DNA of 64,000 nt from Pseudomonadota bacterium (GTDB taxonomy: Bacteria > Desulfobacterota > Desulfovibrionia > Desulfovibrionales > Desulfovibrionaceae): contig JAHIUW010000023.1 in NCBI GenBank assembly GCA_018816865.1, forward strand, positions 64,001 through 128,000, written 5' to 3'. The notes beneath the pieces are model-generated. The model was not told the origin of the DNA and searched no databases. It saw only the letters and a program-made list of their open reading frames with translations. The translations under genes and the position numbers were made by a program. Position 1 is the stretch's first letter; every line of letters begins with the position of its first letter. Shown here piece after piece: positions 56,820 through 64,000 of this stretch.

Positions 56820-58331
56820 ATGGGTACACCTATTAGTAATACCGGGCCGATGTGTGAATTTTCAGCACATCTGGAACTGCCGTACGATGTGCGGTTCATG
56901 GAGACCAGCCTGAGCTGGGCCACGGGACTTATCACATTGGCCGGCGGCGTGCAGAAGGAAGCGCACGCGCTGCGCCTGGCCCTGGACGAGACGCTGACGT
57001 TTCTCATCGATTCCTATCCGGAAGCCGAGTCCTGGGAACGCATCCGCGTGGAGTTTCAGCTCCGGGCGGATGGCGTGGCCGAGATCGACATCACCAATGC
57101 GGGACCGCCCGTGCATCCGGAACGGATTCCGCATTATGTCCCCGACTCGCATTTGGAATCGGACGTGGACGGCCTGTGGTACTTCCTGGCCAGCGGGTTC
57201 GTGGATGAGCTGACGTTCAGCAGCCGCGGCAAGGATGGCTGGGGGGTCATGATCCGCAAGGGGCTGGCCGAGCCGACCTTCGAGCCTAAGGTGCCCGGCG
57301 GCGGCCAGGATGCGGCGCTGGCCGGCAAGATCAAGTTTTCGACACGCCTAGCCGTGCCCGAAGATGCGGTGAACCTCGTGAATCTGACCTACGACACGTT
57401 CCGCTATTCCTATGTGGACGAGGATTTTTATTCCGAGACCAAGCTGTGCAAGGCGCTGGCGCAGGGTGAAATCATCTCTCTTCTGGTGGAGGCGGACGGC
57501 GTCATCGTGGGCAACTCGTCTTTTGCTCTCTCCCCGGAAATGCCCCGGCGCGCGTATTCGGGTTCCCTGATGGTCAAACCCGCCTTCCGCCAATCCAGGG
57601 CCATCATCCATCTGCTCAATGAAGTCACCAGGTTCATGGACAGTGGCCAACTGGACGCGGATCTGTACTTCGCCACCATGGTCACCGCGCACACTGGCTC
57701 CCAGAAAGCCGGGGCCAGGGTGGGGTGGAAGCCTTTGGCCCTGCATCTGTCCGCGGCTCCTGTGGTCGACTTTCGGGGCATCAAGTTTTCGCACGATGAG
57801 CGGGAGAGCCTGGTCACCTACGTGCGTCTGGCCTCACCCATGCAACTGCCGGTGCTGTACCTGCCGCAACGGCACCACGTCGTCATGGCCGGGCTGCTCG
57901 CCCAGGCGGGGTTCGACTCTGCGCTGTCGGCGCAAGAGGCCGCCCCCTCGGAGGTCCGGACCCGGTTTGTGGAGAAGGTGGACGCGGCCTTTGGTTGTGC
58001 GACTCTCACCGTGAGCCAGGTGGGGCAGGACTTCGCGGAGCGGTTGACGAAGAAGCTGTTCTCCGTGAGGGGCAAGGGCATAGAGACGGTCATGATCCTT
58101 GTCCCGGCCTGGCATCCCCTGCCGCCTGACCTCGAAGCCGTGATGGGACGCATCAACGGCTTTTTCACCGGTGTCGAGCCCGTGTCGGCGCGGGAATGCT
58201 ATCTTCTCTACTGCGTGCTTTCCGCTTCGCTGGATTTCGAGCGTATCCGCATCCAGGACCCCCTGGCCCAGGAACTGAAGGGACACTGTCGGCGACTCTA
58301 TGAGGAACTCGTGGCCGAAGACCCGGAATAG
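56820..58331 (+). CDS. Anti-sigma-factor-type ATPase domain fused to GNAT acetyltransferase-like domain
   Basis: 503 residues. Residues about 12-150 resemble serine-kinase/HATPase_c_2 anti-sigma regulators (LSWATGLITLAGGVQKEAHALRLALDET, then VDGLWYFLASGFVDELTF). From about 170 a GNAT-like region starts (IKFSTRLAVPEDAVNLVNLTYDTF, SGSLMVKPAFRQSRAIIHLL). The C-terminal 180 residues are unassigned. The partner-switch part would bind an anti-anti-sigma protein or ATP; the GNAT part might acetylate a protein or small molecule. ATG 56820 follows AAGGGA. No sigma factor or STAS gene is adjacent. Confidence 0.75.
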   Translation: MGTPISNTGPMCEFSAHLELPYDVRFMETSLSWATGLITLAGGVQKEAHALRLALDETLTFLIDSYPEAESWERIRVEFQLRADGVAEIDITNAGPPVHPERIPHYVPDSHLESDVDGLWYFLASGFVDELTFSSRGKDGWGVMIRKGLAEPTFEPKVPGGGQDAALAGKIKFSTRLAVPEDAVNLVNLTYDTFRYSYVDEDFYSETKLCKALAQGEIISLLVEADGVIVGNSSFALSPEMPRRAYSGSLMVKPAFRQSRAIIHLLNEVTRFMDSGQLDADLYFATMVTAHTGSQKAGARVGWKPLALHLSAAPVVDFRGIKFSHDERESLVTYVRLASPMQLPVLYLPQRHHVVMAGLLAQAGFDSALSAQEAAPSEVRTRFVEKVDAAFGCATLTVSQVGQDFAERLTKKLFSVRGKGIETVMILVPAWHPLPPDLEAVMGRINGFFTGVEPVSARECYLLYCVLSASLDFERIRIQDPLAQELKGHCRRLYEELVAEDPE

Positions 58332-58369
58332 GTGCGCGTTTCGATCTGCCTTGGGTTTGGTTTTTGAAC

Positions 58370-58413
58370 GCAGAGTGAAGGCCCGTTTCGCCAGAAACGG
58401 GCCTTCACTCTGC
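58370..58413. terminator. 20-bp hairpin after the anti-sigma/GNAT gene
   Basis: Perfect 20-bp arms GCAGAGTGAAGGCCCGTTTC (58370-58389) and complement (58394-58413), loop GCCA. No T-run follows on the plus strand, so as a terminator it is atypical. Confidence 0.65.
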
Positions 58414-58555
58414 CGGGAGAGATGAATTCAGTCGGCATCAGCCCGCAGGGCAAGAATGTCTTGGGAAGTGTCATCTGCGCTGGACCCTAAGCCCCACAAT
58501 GACATAGCATGAGTTGAAGAACTCATCGTCTGAGTGAACACCTGGGAGGTCCTGC

Positions 58556-59455
58556 GTGGCGAAGGGCATTTTGGTTCTGCTCTGTCTACTGCCGCTGCTG
58601 CTGGGGGCGCATCCGGTTCCCGGGAAAGGGGTCCGGGAGATTTCTTTGCTGGTGGAACCGGGCCGCGGCCCGGTGGAGGGGTACTACAAGGCTCTGATTG
58701 AATTAGCCTTGGAGAAAAGTGGGGTCCAGGCCGACGTCTCGGTGCTGCGCTATCCCCCCTCCCAGCTGAGCAATACCGAACTGGTCATGCAGTCGCACGA
58801 CGCTTACGTCATTGCCGCCGGGACCAATGCGCAGTTCGAGAGGCAGATGCTTGCCGTGCGTGTGCCCATCTATCTTGGGCTGGGCAGCGGCTACCGGATC
58901 ATGCTCATCCGCAAGAATGCGCAACAACGGCTGTCCAAGGTCAGGACGCTGAAAGACCTGCGGGCGTTCAGCGTGGGCCAGGGCCAGGGCTGGTCCGACA
59001 TCCCACTCCTGGAGAATGCCGGCCTGACGGTGGTCCAGGCCCCACAATACCGGGATCTGTTTCCCATGCTGGCCTGGGGGCGATTCGACCTGTTCTCGCG
59101 CGGACTGTTCGAGGTCTATCCGGAGTACGAGTCCTATCGCGCGGAATTCCCCACCCTGGCGGTGGAGGAACACCTGGTGGTGGTCTACCCCTTTGCCATC
59201 TTCTTTTTCGTGTCCCGGGAGCATCAGGAGCTCCAGCAGGCCCTGGAGCAGGGACTGTCCAAGGCCTATGCCAGCGGCGAGCTGCAGGATCTGCTCATGG
59301 CCCAGCCCAGCTTGTCCGATGCCCTGAATCGGGCCCGGCTGGAAAGTCGTGTGCGCATCGATCTGCCCGCCTATGGCCTGACCCCGGAAACGATGCAGGC
59401 CATTGAGGCCTACCCCTTTGTCTTCGGCAAGGTAAAAGGGCAACCGCCCCGGTGA
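58556..59455 (+). CDS. Periplasmic solute-binding protein, family 3-like
   Basis: 299 residues with a signal peptide (about 1-20). Two-lobed binding-protein pattern: ISLLVEPGRGPVEGYYKALI, RIMLIRKNAQQRLSKVRTLKDLRAFSVGQGQGWSDIPLL, and GRFDLFSRGLFEVYPEY, like amino-acid-type binding domains. GTG 58556 has GGGAGG upstream. No permease is adjacent; an MscS channel follows after 57 bp. It may feed a distant transporter or act as a sensor input. Confidence 0.78.
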   Translation: MAKGILVLLCLLPLLLGAHPVPGKGVREISLLVEPGRGPVEGYYKALIELALEKSGVQADVSVLRYPPSQLSNTELVMQSHDAYVIAAGTNAQFERQMLAVRVPIYLGLGSGYRIMLIRKNAQQRLSKVRTLKDLRAFSVGQGQGWSDIPLLENAGLTVVQAPQYRDLFPMLAWGRFDLFSRGLFEVYPEYESYRAEFPTLAVEEHLVVVYPFAIFFFVSREHQELQQALEQGLSKAYASGELQDLLMAQPSLSDALNRARLESRVRIDLPAYGLTPETMQAIEAYPFVFGKVKGQPPR

Positions 59456-59512
59456 TGGGCTGGCTGCATGCACGTGTAACAACAAGATGGGCCCCTTGCG
59501 GGCGGAGGATGC

Positions 59513-60343
59513 ATGAATCTGGATTTTGACGTCAGCAAGTACAGCGAACAGATCATTGCCTGGCTGACCGTGAATGGCATCGACCTGCTCATGGCGCTGC
59601 TGATCCTGCTCGTGGGGACCTGGTTTGCCCGGCGCGTGGGCAACGCGGCCCAGGGAACCATGGAAAAGCGGGAAGTGGATACCCTGCTGGCCCGCTTCGT
59701 GGGCAACGTGCTGTTCTATGCCCTGTTGCTTACGGTGCTTATTGCGGCCCTGAGCCAGTTGGGGATCAACACCACCTCGTTCGTGGCCATCGTGGGTACC
59801 TTGGGTCTGGCCATCGGCCTGGCCGTGAAGGACAACCTGGCGAATTTCGCTTCGGGTGTGGTGCTGATCCTGGCCCGTCCGTTCACGGTGGGTGATTATA
59901 TTTCCGTGGCCGGGGTTGCGGGCACGGTCAAGAACGTGACCCTGGGCAACACCATCCTCTCCACCCCGGACAACCAGAGAATCATCGTGCCCAACAGCAA
60001 GATCACCGGCGACGTGATCACCAATGCCACGGCCAACGCCACCCGCCGCATCGACCTGGTCATCGGCATCGGCTATGGTGACGATATCGCCAAGGCCAAG
60101 GATGTGGTGCGCGGGCTGTTGGAGGCCGAGTCTCGGGTGCTGGACGACCCCGCGTATACCATCGCCGTGGCCGAGTTGGGAGACAGCAGCGTCAACCTGG
60201 TGGTTCGTCCCTGGGTGCAGACCGGCGACTACTGGGACGTGCGCTTTGGGCTGACCGAGGGCATCAAGCTTGCCCTGGATGAAAACGGCATCTCCATCCC
60301 CTTTCCCCAGCGCGACGTGCATCTGATCCCCAGTGCCGACTAA
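59513..60343 (+). CDS. mscS: Small-conductance mechanosensitive channel
   Basis: 276 residues, the usual MscS size. Three N-terminal helices (DLLMALLILLVGTWFARRV; NVLFYALLLTVLIAALSQLG; TSFVAIVGTLGLAIGLAVKD) lead into the pore helix and beta domain (LARPFTVGDYISVAGVAGTV, TPDNQRIIVPNSKI). It releases solutes when the membrane is stretched by low osmolarity. ATG 59513 is preceded by GGAGG. It may be co-transcribed with the binding protein before it. Confidence 0.94.
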   Translation: MNLDFDVSKYSEQIIAWLTVNGIDLLMALLILLVGTWFARRVGNAAQGTMEKREVDTLLARFVGNVLFYALLLTVLIAALSQLGINTTSFVAIVGTLGLAIGLAVKDNLANFASGVVLILARPFTVGDYISVAGVAGTVKNVTLGNTILSTPDNQRIIVPNSKITGDVITNATANATRRIDLVIGIGYGDDIAKAKDVVRGLLEAESRVLDDPAYTIAVAELGDSSVNLVVRPWVQTGDYWDVRFGLTEGIKLALDENGISIPFPQRDVHLIPSAD

Positions 60344-60391
60344 CAGGCCCGGTTGGGCCTTCCCTGCGCTTCCCTCTGTTTCATAAGATGG

Positions 60392-60423
60392 CAGGACCTG
60401 ACGCCTGGGCGCGTCAGGTCCTG
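60392..60423 (+). terminator. Hairpin after mscS
   Basis: A 13-bp stem CAGGACCTGACGC/GCGTCAGGTCCTG (60392-60404, 60411-60423) with a 6-nt loop; only a weak T-containing tail follows. Confidence 0.6.
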
Positions 60424-60513
60424 TCGTGTTGCGTCAAACAGCGTGGCCTTTGAAAGCCTGGGCCAATTCCCTGGCGGGCCGATGGCCTCAACACCGCTGA
60501 ATGTTGGTTTTCA

Positions 60514-61971
60514 CTACTCGGTGGGTGGGGCCGAGGCCTGCTCACGGGGCAGGGAGGCGGTGATCACCGCGCTACCGTCTTCCTTGTGGGTGAAGGTCAG
60601 CATTCCCCCGAGATTCTTGAGATTGCGATAGGCCAAAGCCAGGGCCAGGGTGCCCCCGCCCTCCTCGAAGGGCATCAGCAGGGTGTCCGCGTCCGGGGGC
60701 AGGACTTCGGTCTGGGCGTTGGCCAGGTCGAATTCCGCCGTGACGTGCGACGGGGACTGGCTGGTGATGATGATCAGCTTGCTGCGTGCTTCCATGTTCC
60801 CGATCAGGTGGTTCAGGATGCTGGCGAAGGTCTCGGTCAGCAGGTCCGGGTCCGAGGGGATGTCGTTGACGCTCATGTCCAGCCGGGGCCGGACGTCCAT
60901 CTCCCGGGGCACGAGCCAGGGGGTCAGCCGGTCCAGGCAATAGGTCATGATGGCCGAGATGTTGACTGCCTGGGTCTTGATGGGCACCGGGGCCACGTAG
61001 GCGCTGATGCGGTTCATGAGTTCTTCCAGGCGATGGGCTTGCTCAAGGATGATCTCGGCCTCGGGGATGTCCGGGTGTTTGCTGGCCAGGCGCTTGGCGA
61101 ATCCGCCCAGTGACATCAGCGGATTGCGGATCTCGTGGGCCAGCTCGTGGGACACCGCGCCCAGGGTGTTCAGCTTTTCGCGTTGCACCAGCACCTTCTC
61201 CAGGAAGATGCGCTCCGTGACGTCGGTGATGATGCCCTTGATGGGGGCCTCGGAGGGCTCGTTCTGGTCACAGCCTGTGCCGATGGACTTGGCCTGCAGC
61301 CGCAGCTGGTAGCCGTTCTTGTGCCTGAAGCGGAAGTCCACGCTGAATCCGGCGTCCTGCTGGCAGGCCTGTTCCAGGACCTCCCTGACCTTGTTGCGGT
61401 CCTCCGGGGCGATCCGTTCCAGGAACAGGTCGGGGACGCCGATCAGTTCTTGGGGTGCATAGCCCAGGATGTCGAGGCTGGTGTCGTTGATGAAGCGCAG
61501 GGTGAGGTCCATGTCCAGGGTGAAGATCAGTACGGGCAGGTTCTGGACCAGATCCTTGTAGCGTTGCTCGGCGCGGCGGACCTTCTCCTTTAAGGCCAGA
61601 CGCTCCAGACAGTTGCGGATGGTCTGTTCCAGGACGTCGAAATTGAGGATGGGCTTGATCACATAGTCCCAGGCCCCGGCCTTGAAGGCGCCGATGGCGT
61701 CGGAGATGTTGGCGTTGGCCGAGACGATGACCACTGGCGTCTCTGGGGAATGCTCGTGGATGCGCCTCAGGACTTCCAGCCCCGAGAGCTTGGGCAGGCC
61801 CATGTCGAGGAGCACCAGGTCCGGGGCCTGTTCGCAAAAGACCTCGACGCCCTTGGCCCCGTCCGAGGCCTCGAGCACCTCGAATCCGCTGTCCTCCAGC
61901 CAGGCCACGATGGATTCGCGCACGCGCCGGTCGTCCTCGATGCTCAGGATGCGTGACAGGGTTGTCTTCAA
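60514..61971 (-). CDS. Receiver-PAS-histidine kinase with degenerate ATP-binding domain
   Basis: 485 residues: receiver (D56 in LVLLDMGLP, Lys in YVIKPI), PAS about 140-260, HisKA with VSHELAHEIRNPL near 274, and a HATPase-like end. The ATP-binding part keeps an N-box-like LNHLIGNMEA and a Gly-rich EEGGGTLALALAYRNL but lacks the DxGxG (G1) box. Kinase activity is therefore doubtful; it may act as a phosphate acceptor or scaffold. It overlaps the upstream kinase gene by 4 bp (ATGA), which suggests the two signal to each other. Confidence 0.83.
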   Translation of the reverse strand: MKTTLSRILSIEDDRRVRESIVAWLEDSGFEVLEASDGAKGVEVFCEQAPDLVLLDMGLPKLSGLEVLRRIHEHSPETPVVIVSANANISDAIGAFKAGAWDYVIKPILNFDVLEQTIRNCLERLALKEKVRRAEQRYKDLVQNLPVLIFTLDMDLTLRFINDTSLDILGYAPQELIGVPDLFLERIAPEDRNKVREVLEQACQQDAGFSVDFRFRHKNGYQLRLQAKSIGTGCDQNEPSEAPIKGIITDVTERIFLEKVLVQREKLNTLGAVSHELAHEIRNPLMSLGGFAKRLASKHPDIPEAEIILEQAHRLEELMNRISAYVAPVPIKTQAVNISAIMTYCLDRLTPWLVPREMDVRPRLDMSVNDIPSDPDLLTETFASILNHLIGNMEARSKLIIITSQSPSHVTAEFDLANAQTEVLPPDADTLLMPFEEGGGTLALALAYRNLKNLGGMLTFTHKEDGSAVITASLPREQASAPPTE

Positions 61972-63377
61972 GGGTTGCCCTCCGCCTCCTGGTTTTGCTG
62001 CGCCTCGGCTGGCAGGATCAGGTAGAATTCGTTCCCCGTGTCGGTGGGGCGCTGACCGACCCGCCCGCCGTGCAACTCGACGATCTGTTTGACGAAGAAC
62101 AGGCCGTGCCCCGTGCCCTCGACCTCTTCGGCATTGCTGCCACGCACCCCGGCCTGGAAGAGCCGTCGTCCCGTGTCCTCGGGGATGGGTGCGCCGGTGG
62201 TGAACAGGCTGCAGCGTACCCCCGGCTTGCCCGGCCCCAGGGCATTGGGCTGCAGCCGCAGCCTGCAGGACAGGCTCTTGCCCTGGCCGGAACCGTCCTG
62301 CGGAGGAGTGGTGTATTTGAGCGCGTTGGAGAACAGGTTGGCATAGACCTGGGCCATGAGTCCCACATCGATGTGCAGCAGGGTAGGCAAAGCGGCCTTC
62401 GGGGGAGGGCAGTCCAAGAGGGAGATGCCCTGTTCCTCGAGCCGGGGCAGATAATGGTGCAGTTGGGGCTCGATGATCTGCCCGGCAATGTCGCAGGGGC
62501 GACGCTCCAGGACGTAGTGCCCTTTCTCAAAATGGCTCTGCCTGAGCAGGGTTTCCAGATACAGGCTGGTCTGCTCGTAGTGGGTGATGATCTCCTTGAA
62601 TTGCTCGTCGAGGGTGGAATGCAGATCCATGATCTCGCCGCGATGGGCGTTGCCCGAGGTGACCATGCGGCGTTCCAGGATGCTGAACTGGTCGATGGTC
62701 CGCTTCAGGCGGTTGAAGAACAGCTTGAAGTACATGTTGGGCACGATCACGTTGTGCCCGATGTCCTTGGCCAGGTTGCGGATGAACTTCAGGTGGCGTT
62801 TGTTGGACTCGTGCATCATCCGGTTGTGTATCTGGAATCCGATGCGGTTGGCGTATTTTTCCCAGAACAGGCTGTCGCCTGCGGCCATGCGCTCCGCGGG
62901 GTGGACCTCCAGGCAGCCGATGACGCCACCGGGCGGATCGAAGGGCAACTGTTCAAGATGCTTGGGGTTGGCGCGGATGGGGAAGTACCAGTGCCCGTCC
63001 CGGCGGTCGGGGTGTTCGGGGATCGCAGAGGAGGCATTGATGGTCCCCGGGAGGATGGCTCCGTTGCCGGTGCAGGAGATGCAGTGCAGTTGCAATGCCG
63101 GGGTCACCAGGTACAGGGCGCAGTCCAGGTCGAAGATGACCTTGGGGACCATCACGCAGATGGTCCGGAAGTCTTCTTCGCTGTCGAATTCCTGGACCAG
63201 ATCAAAGAAGATGTTCAGGGCCCCACTTTGGGGCTCCGTGAATTCGTAGCTGGAGTAGTCGGCGGTCTTGGCCTTGATGCGCGCGGCAATGGGCTTGGCC
63301 CTGGAAGACCGCGGGCAGCGCCCGCTTACGGCACGGCTCAGCTTGTGGCCGCTGGTCTTTTTGTCGTCATGGCTCAT
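61968..63377 (-). CDS. Atypical sensor histidine kinase with GAF-like input
   Basis: 469 residues. An N-terminal GAF-like part (about 50-200, EDFRTICVMVPKVIFDLDCALYLV) precedes a helical segment with DIGHNVIVPNMYFKLFF, whose His may be the phosphorylation site. The ATPase end has the N box YANLFSNALKYT and G2 GTGHGLFFVKQIVELHGG, but the G1 Asp is replaced (FTTGAPIP). It is soluble. It is the first gene of the pair with the receiver-PAS-kinase. Autokinase activity is possible but not assured. Confidence 0.8.
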   Translation of the reverse strand: MSHDDKKTSGHKLSRAVSGRCPRSSRAKPIAARIKAKTADYSSYEFTEPQSGALNIFFDLVQEFDSEEDFRTICVMVPKVIFDLDCALYLVTPALQLHCISCTGNGAILPGTINASSAIPEHPDRRDGHWYFPIRANPKHLEQLPFDPPGGVIGCLEVHPAERMAAGDSLFWEKYANRIGFQIHNRMMHESNKRHLKFIRNLAKDIGHNVIVPNMYFKLFFNRLKRTIDQFSILERRMVTSGNAHRGEIMDLHSTLDEQFKEIITHYEQTSLYLETLLRQSHFEKGHYVLERRPCDIAGQIIEPQLHHYLPRLEEQGISLLDCPPPKAALPTLLHIDVGLMAQVYANLFSNALKYTTPPQDGSGQGKSLSCRLRLQPNALGPGKPGVRCSLFTTGAPIPEDTGRRLFQAGVRGSNAEEVEGTGHGLFFVKQIVELHGGRVGQRPTDTGNEFYLILPAEAQQNQEAEGNP

Positions 63378-63597
63378 GGGCTCCGCCGTGCTGAAGGCTG
63401 GAATGACTTTAGATCAATGGAATAATGACAAATCCTGGGGAAATTGCAAGGTCGGCCTCGCAGGGCTGTCTCCCTGTCCGAGGTCTTGCCCCGGGAGCCT
63501 TGTTTTGCTTGCTTTCGATGTTGATGCTATTGAAATGCCAACAGATAACGCAAGGATACAATACGGGCCTGGTGGCCGGTCGGGAGAGGAGATGACG
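63378..63597. other. Divergent intergenic region before the MASE3 gene
   Basis: About 220 bp between divergent genes; it must carry both promoters, but no strong pair was identified. GAGAGGAG at 63584-63591 is the Shine-Dalgarno site of the MASE3 gene. Confidence 0.4.
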
Positions 63598-64000
63598 ATG
63601 AAGAGGGTGTTCTATGTCTTTGAGTCCTGGATGGAGATCGCATTCGGGGCGTTCCTCTTTCTGGTGCTCGGGCTGGTTTCGCAATTCAATTTTCTGCTGT
63701 TCCACACCGTTGCCGAGTTGTTCAGCATTGTGATTGCCTTTTCACTGTTCGTGCTGGCCTACAGCTCGCGCGAACGCATCCAGAATGGGTATCTGATCCT
63801 GCTCGGGGCGGCCTATTTCCATATCGGCATCCTCGATTTGCTGCACACCCTGTCCTTCAAGGGCATGGGCGTCTTTGCGGGGCATGACGCCAATCTTCCC
63901 ACCCAGCTCTGGATCGCCGCGCGCTCTTTGGAGGGCCTCGCCCTGGCCGGTGCCGGGTTCTTCGCCAGCAGAAGAATCAACCTCACGGTGTCCTTTTGGG
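63598..64000 (+). CDS. MASE3-domain membrane sensor protein (3' end outside window)
   Basis: The first 134 residues of a longer protein. They show the MASE3 membrane-sensor pattern: FHTVAELFSIVIAFSLFVLAY, then GYLILLGAAYFHIGILDLLHTLSFKGM and PTQLWIAARSLEGLALAG, about four helices so far. MASE3 usually precedes GGDEF, histidine kinase or phosphatase outputs. ATG 63598 is chosen for a spacing of 6 from GAGAGGAG; an ATG two codons earlier lies too close to it. The output domain is not visible. Confidence 0.82.
   Translation, partial: MKRVFYVFESWMEIAFGAFLFLVLGLVSQFNFLLFHTVAELFSIVIAFSLFVLAYSSRERIQNGYLILLGAAYFHIGILDLLHTLSFKGMGVFAGHDANLPTQLWIAARSLEGLALAGAGFFASRRINLTVSFW

Overview
The window looks like chromosome from a GC-rich Desulfovibrio-type bacterium (Desulfovibrionales). 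This rests on the overall gene content: CheX/HDOD/CheR signalling, a carboxyspermidine-type polyamine operon, a GlnRS, an Acs beside a LytTR regulator, and many PAS/GGDEF/EAL/HD-GYP/histidine-kinase genes. No rRNA, tRNA or CRISPR array was recognised. Species-level placement cannot be made from the sequence alone.

Layout. 1-1772: end of a receiver-domain protein and an NtrC-type sigma-54 activator. 1769-4715 (minus): cheR, an HDOD gene and cheX. 4954-10121 (minus): a four-gene arginine-to-spermidine operon (speA, carboxynorspermidine synthase, nspC, speB). 10385-12915 (minus): an IlvH-like ACT protein, phosphate butyryltransferase and butyrate kinase. 13099-14166: an EEP-family nuclease/phosphatase with a strong promoter. 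14319-16758 (minus): three translationally coupled genes of unknown function. 17093-18805: glnS. 19401-22082: a PAS/GAF/GGDEF/EAL protein. 22323-25827: a lipoprotein 5'-nucleotidase, a UspA protein and an HD-GYP regulator. 26394-27992: an NSS-family transporter with a 30-residue MetS-like partner. 28113-33315: a small hypothetical protein, a parvulin, a Tim44-like protein and a histidine kinase paired with a binding lipoprotein. 33497-38997: acs, a LytTR regulator with a degenerate receiver, and an HBM-type chemoreceptor. 39259-42844: lepA, lepB and an orphan membrane sensor domain.

The main event lies between 43613 and 55670. The gene for the ComM/YifB Mg-chelatase-like AAA protein is cut in two by a 12,055-bp element that is visibly AT-richer than its surroundings. 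Removing it at the 3-bp sequence AAG shared by both junctions rebuilds an in-frame 509-residue ComM. The element encodes a large serine recombinase whose stop codon lies on the host side of the junction and a small serine recombinase with a 32-bp dyad in front of its gene. It also carries a three-gene methyltransferase/methyltransferase/GIY-YIG-helicase restriction-like operon, a possible PD-(D/E)XK protein, a secreted thermonuclease and a winged-helix protein with a cysteine cluster. It therefore reads as an integrative defence island in comM.

Downstream of the 3' half of comM (55671-56603) normal GC-rich backbone resumes: an anti-sigma-kinase/GNAT fusion, a solute-binding protein, an MscS channel, a two-gene operon of atypical histidine kinases, and the start of a MASE3-domain sensor that runs off the window.
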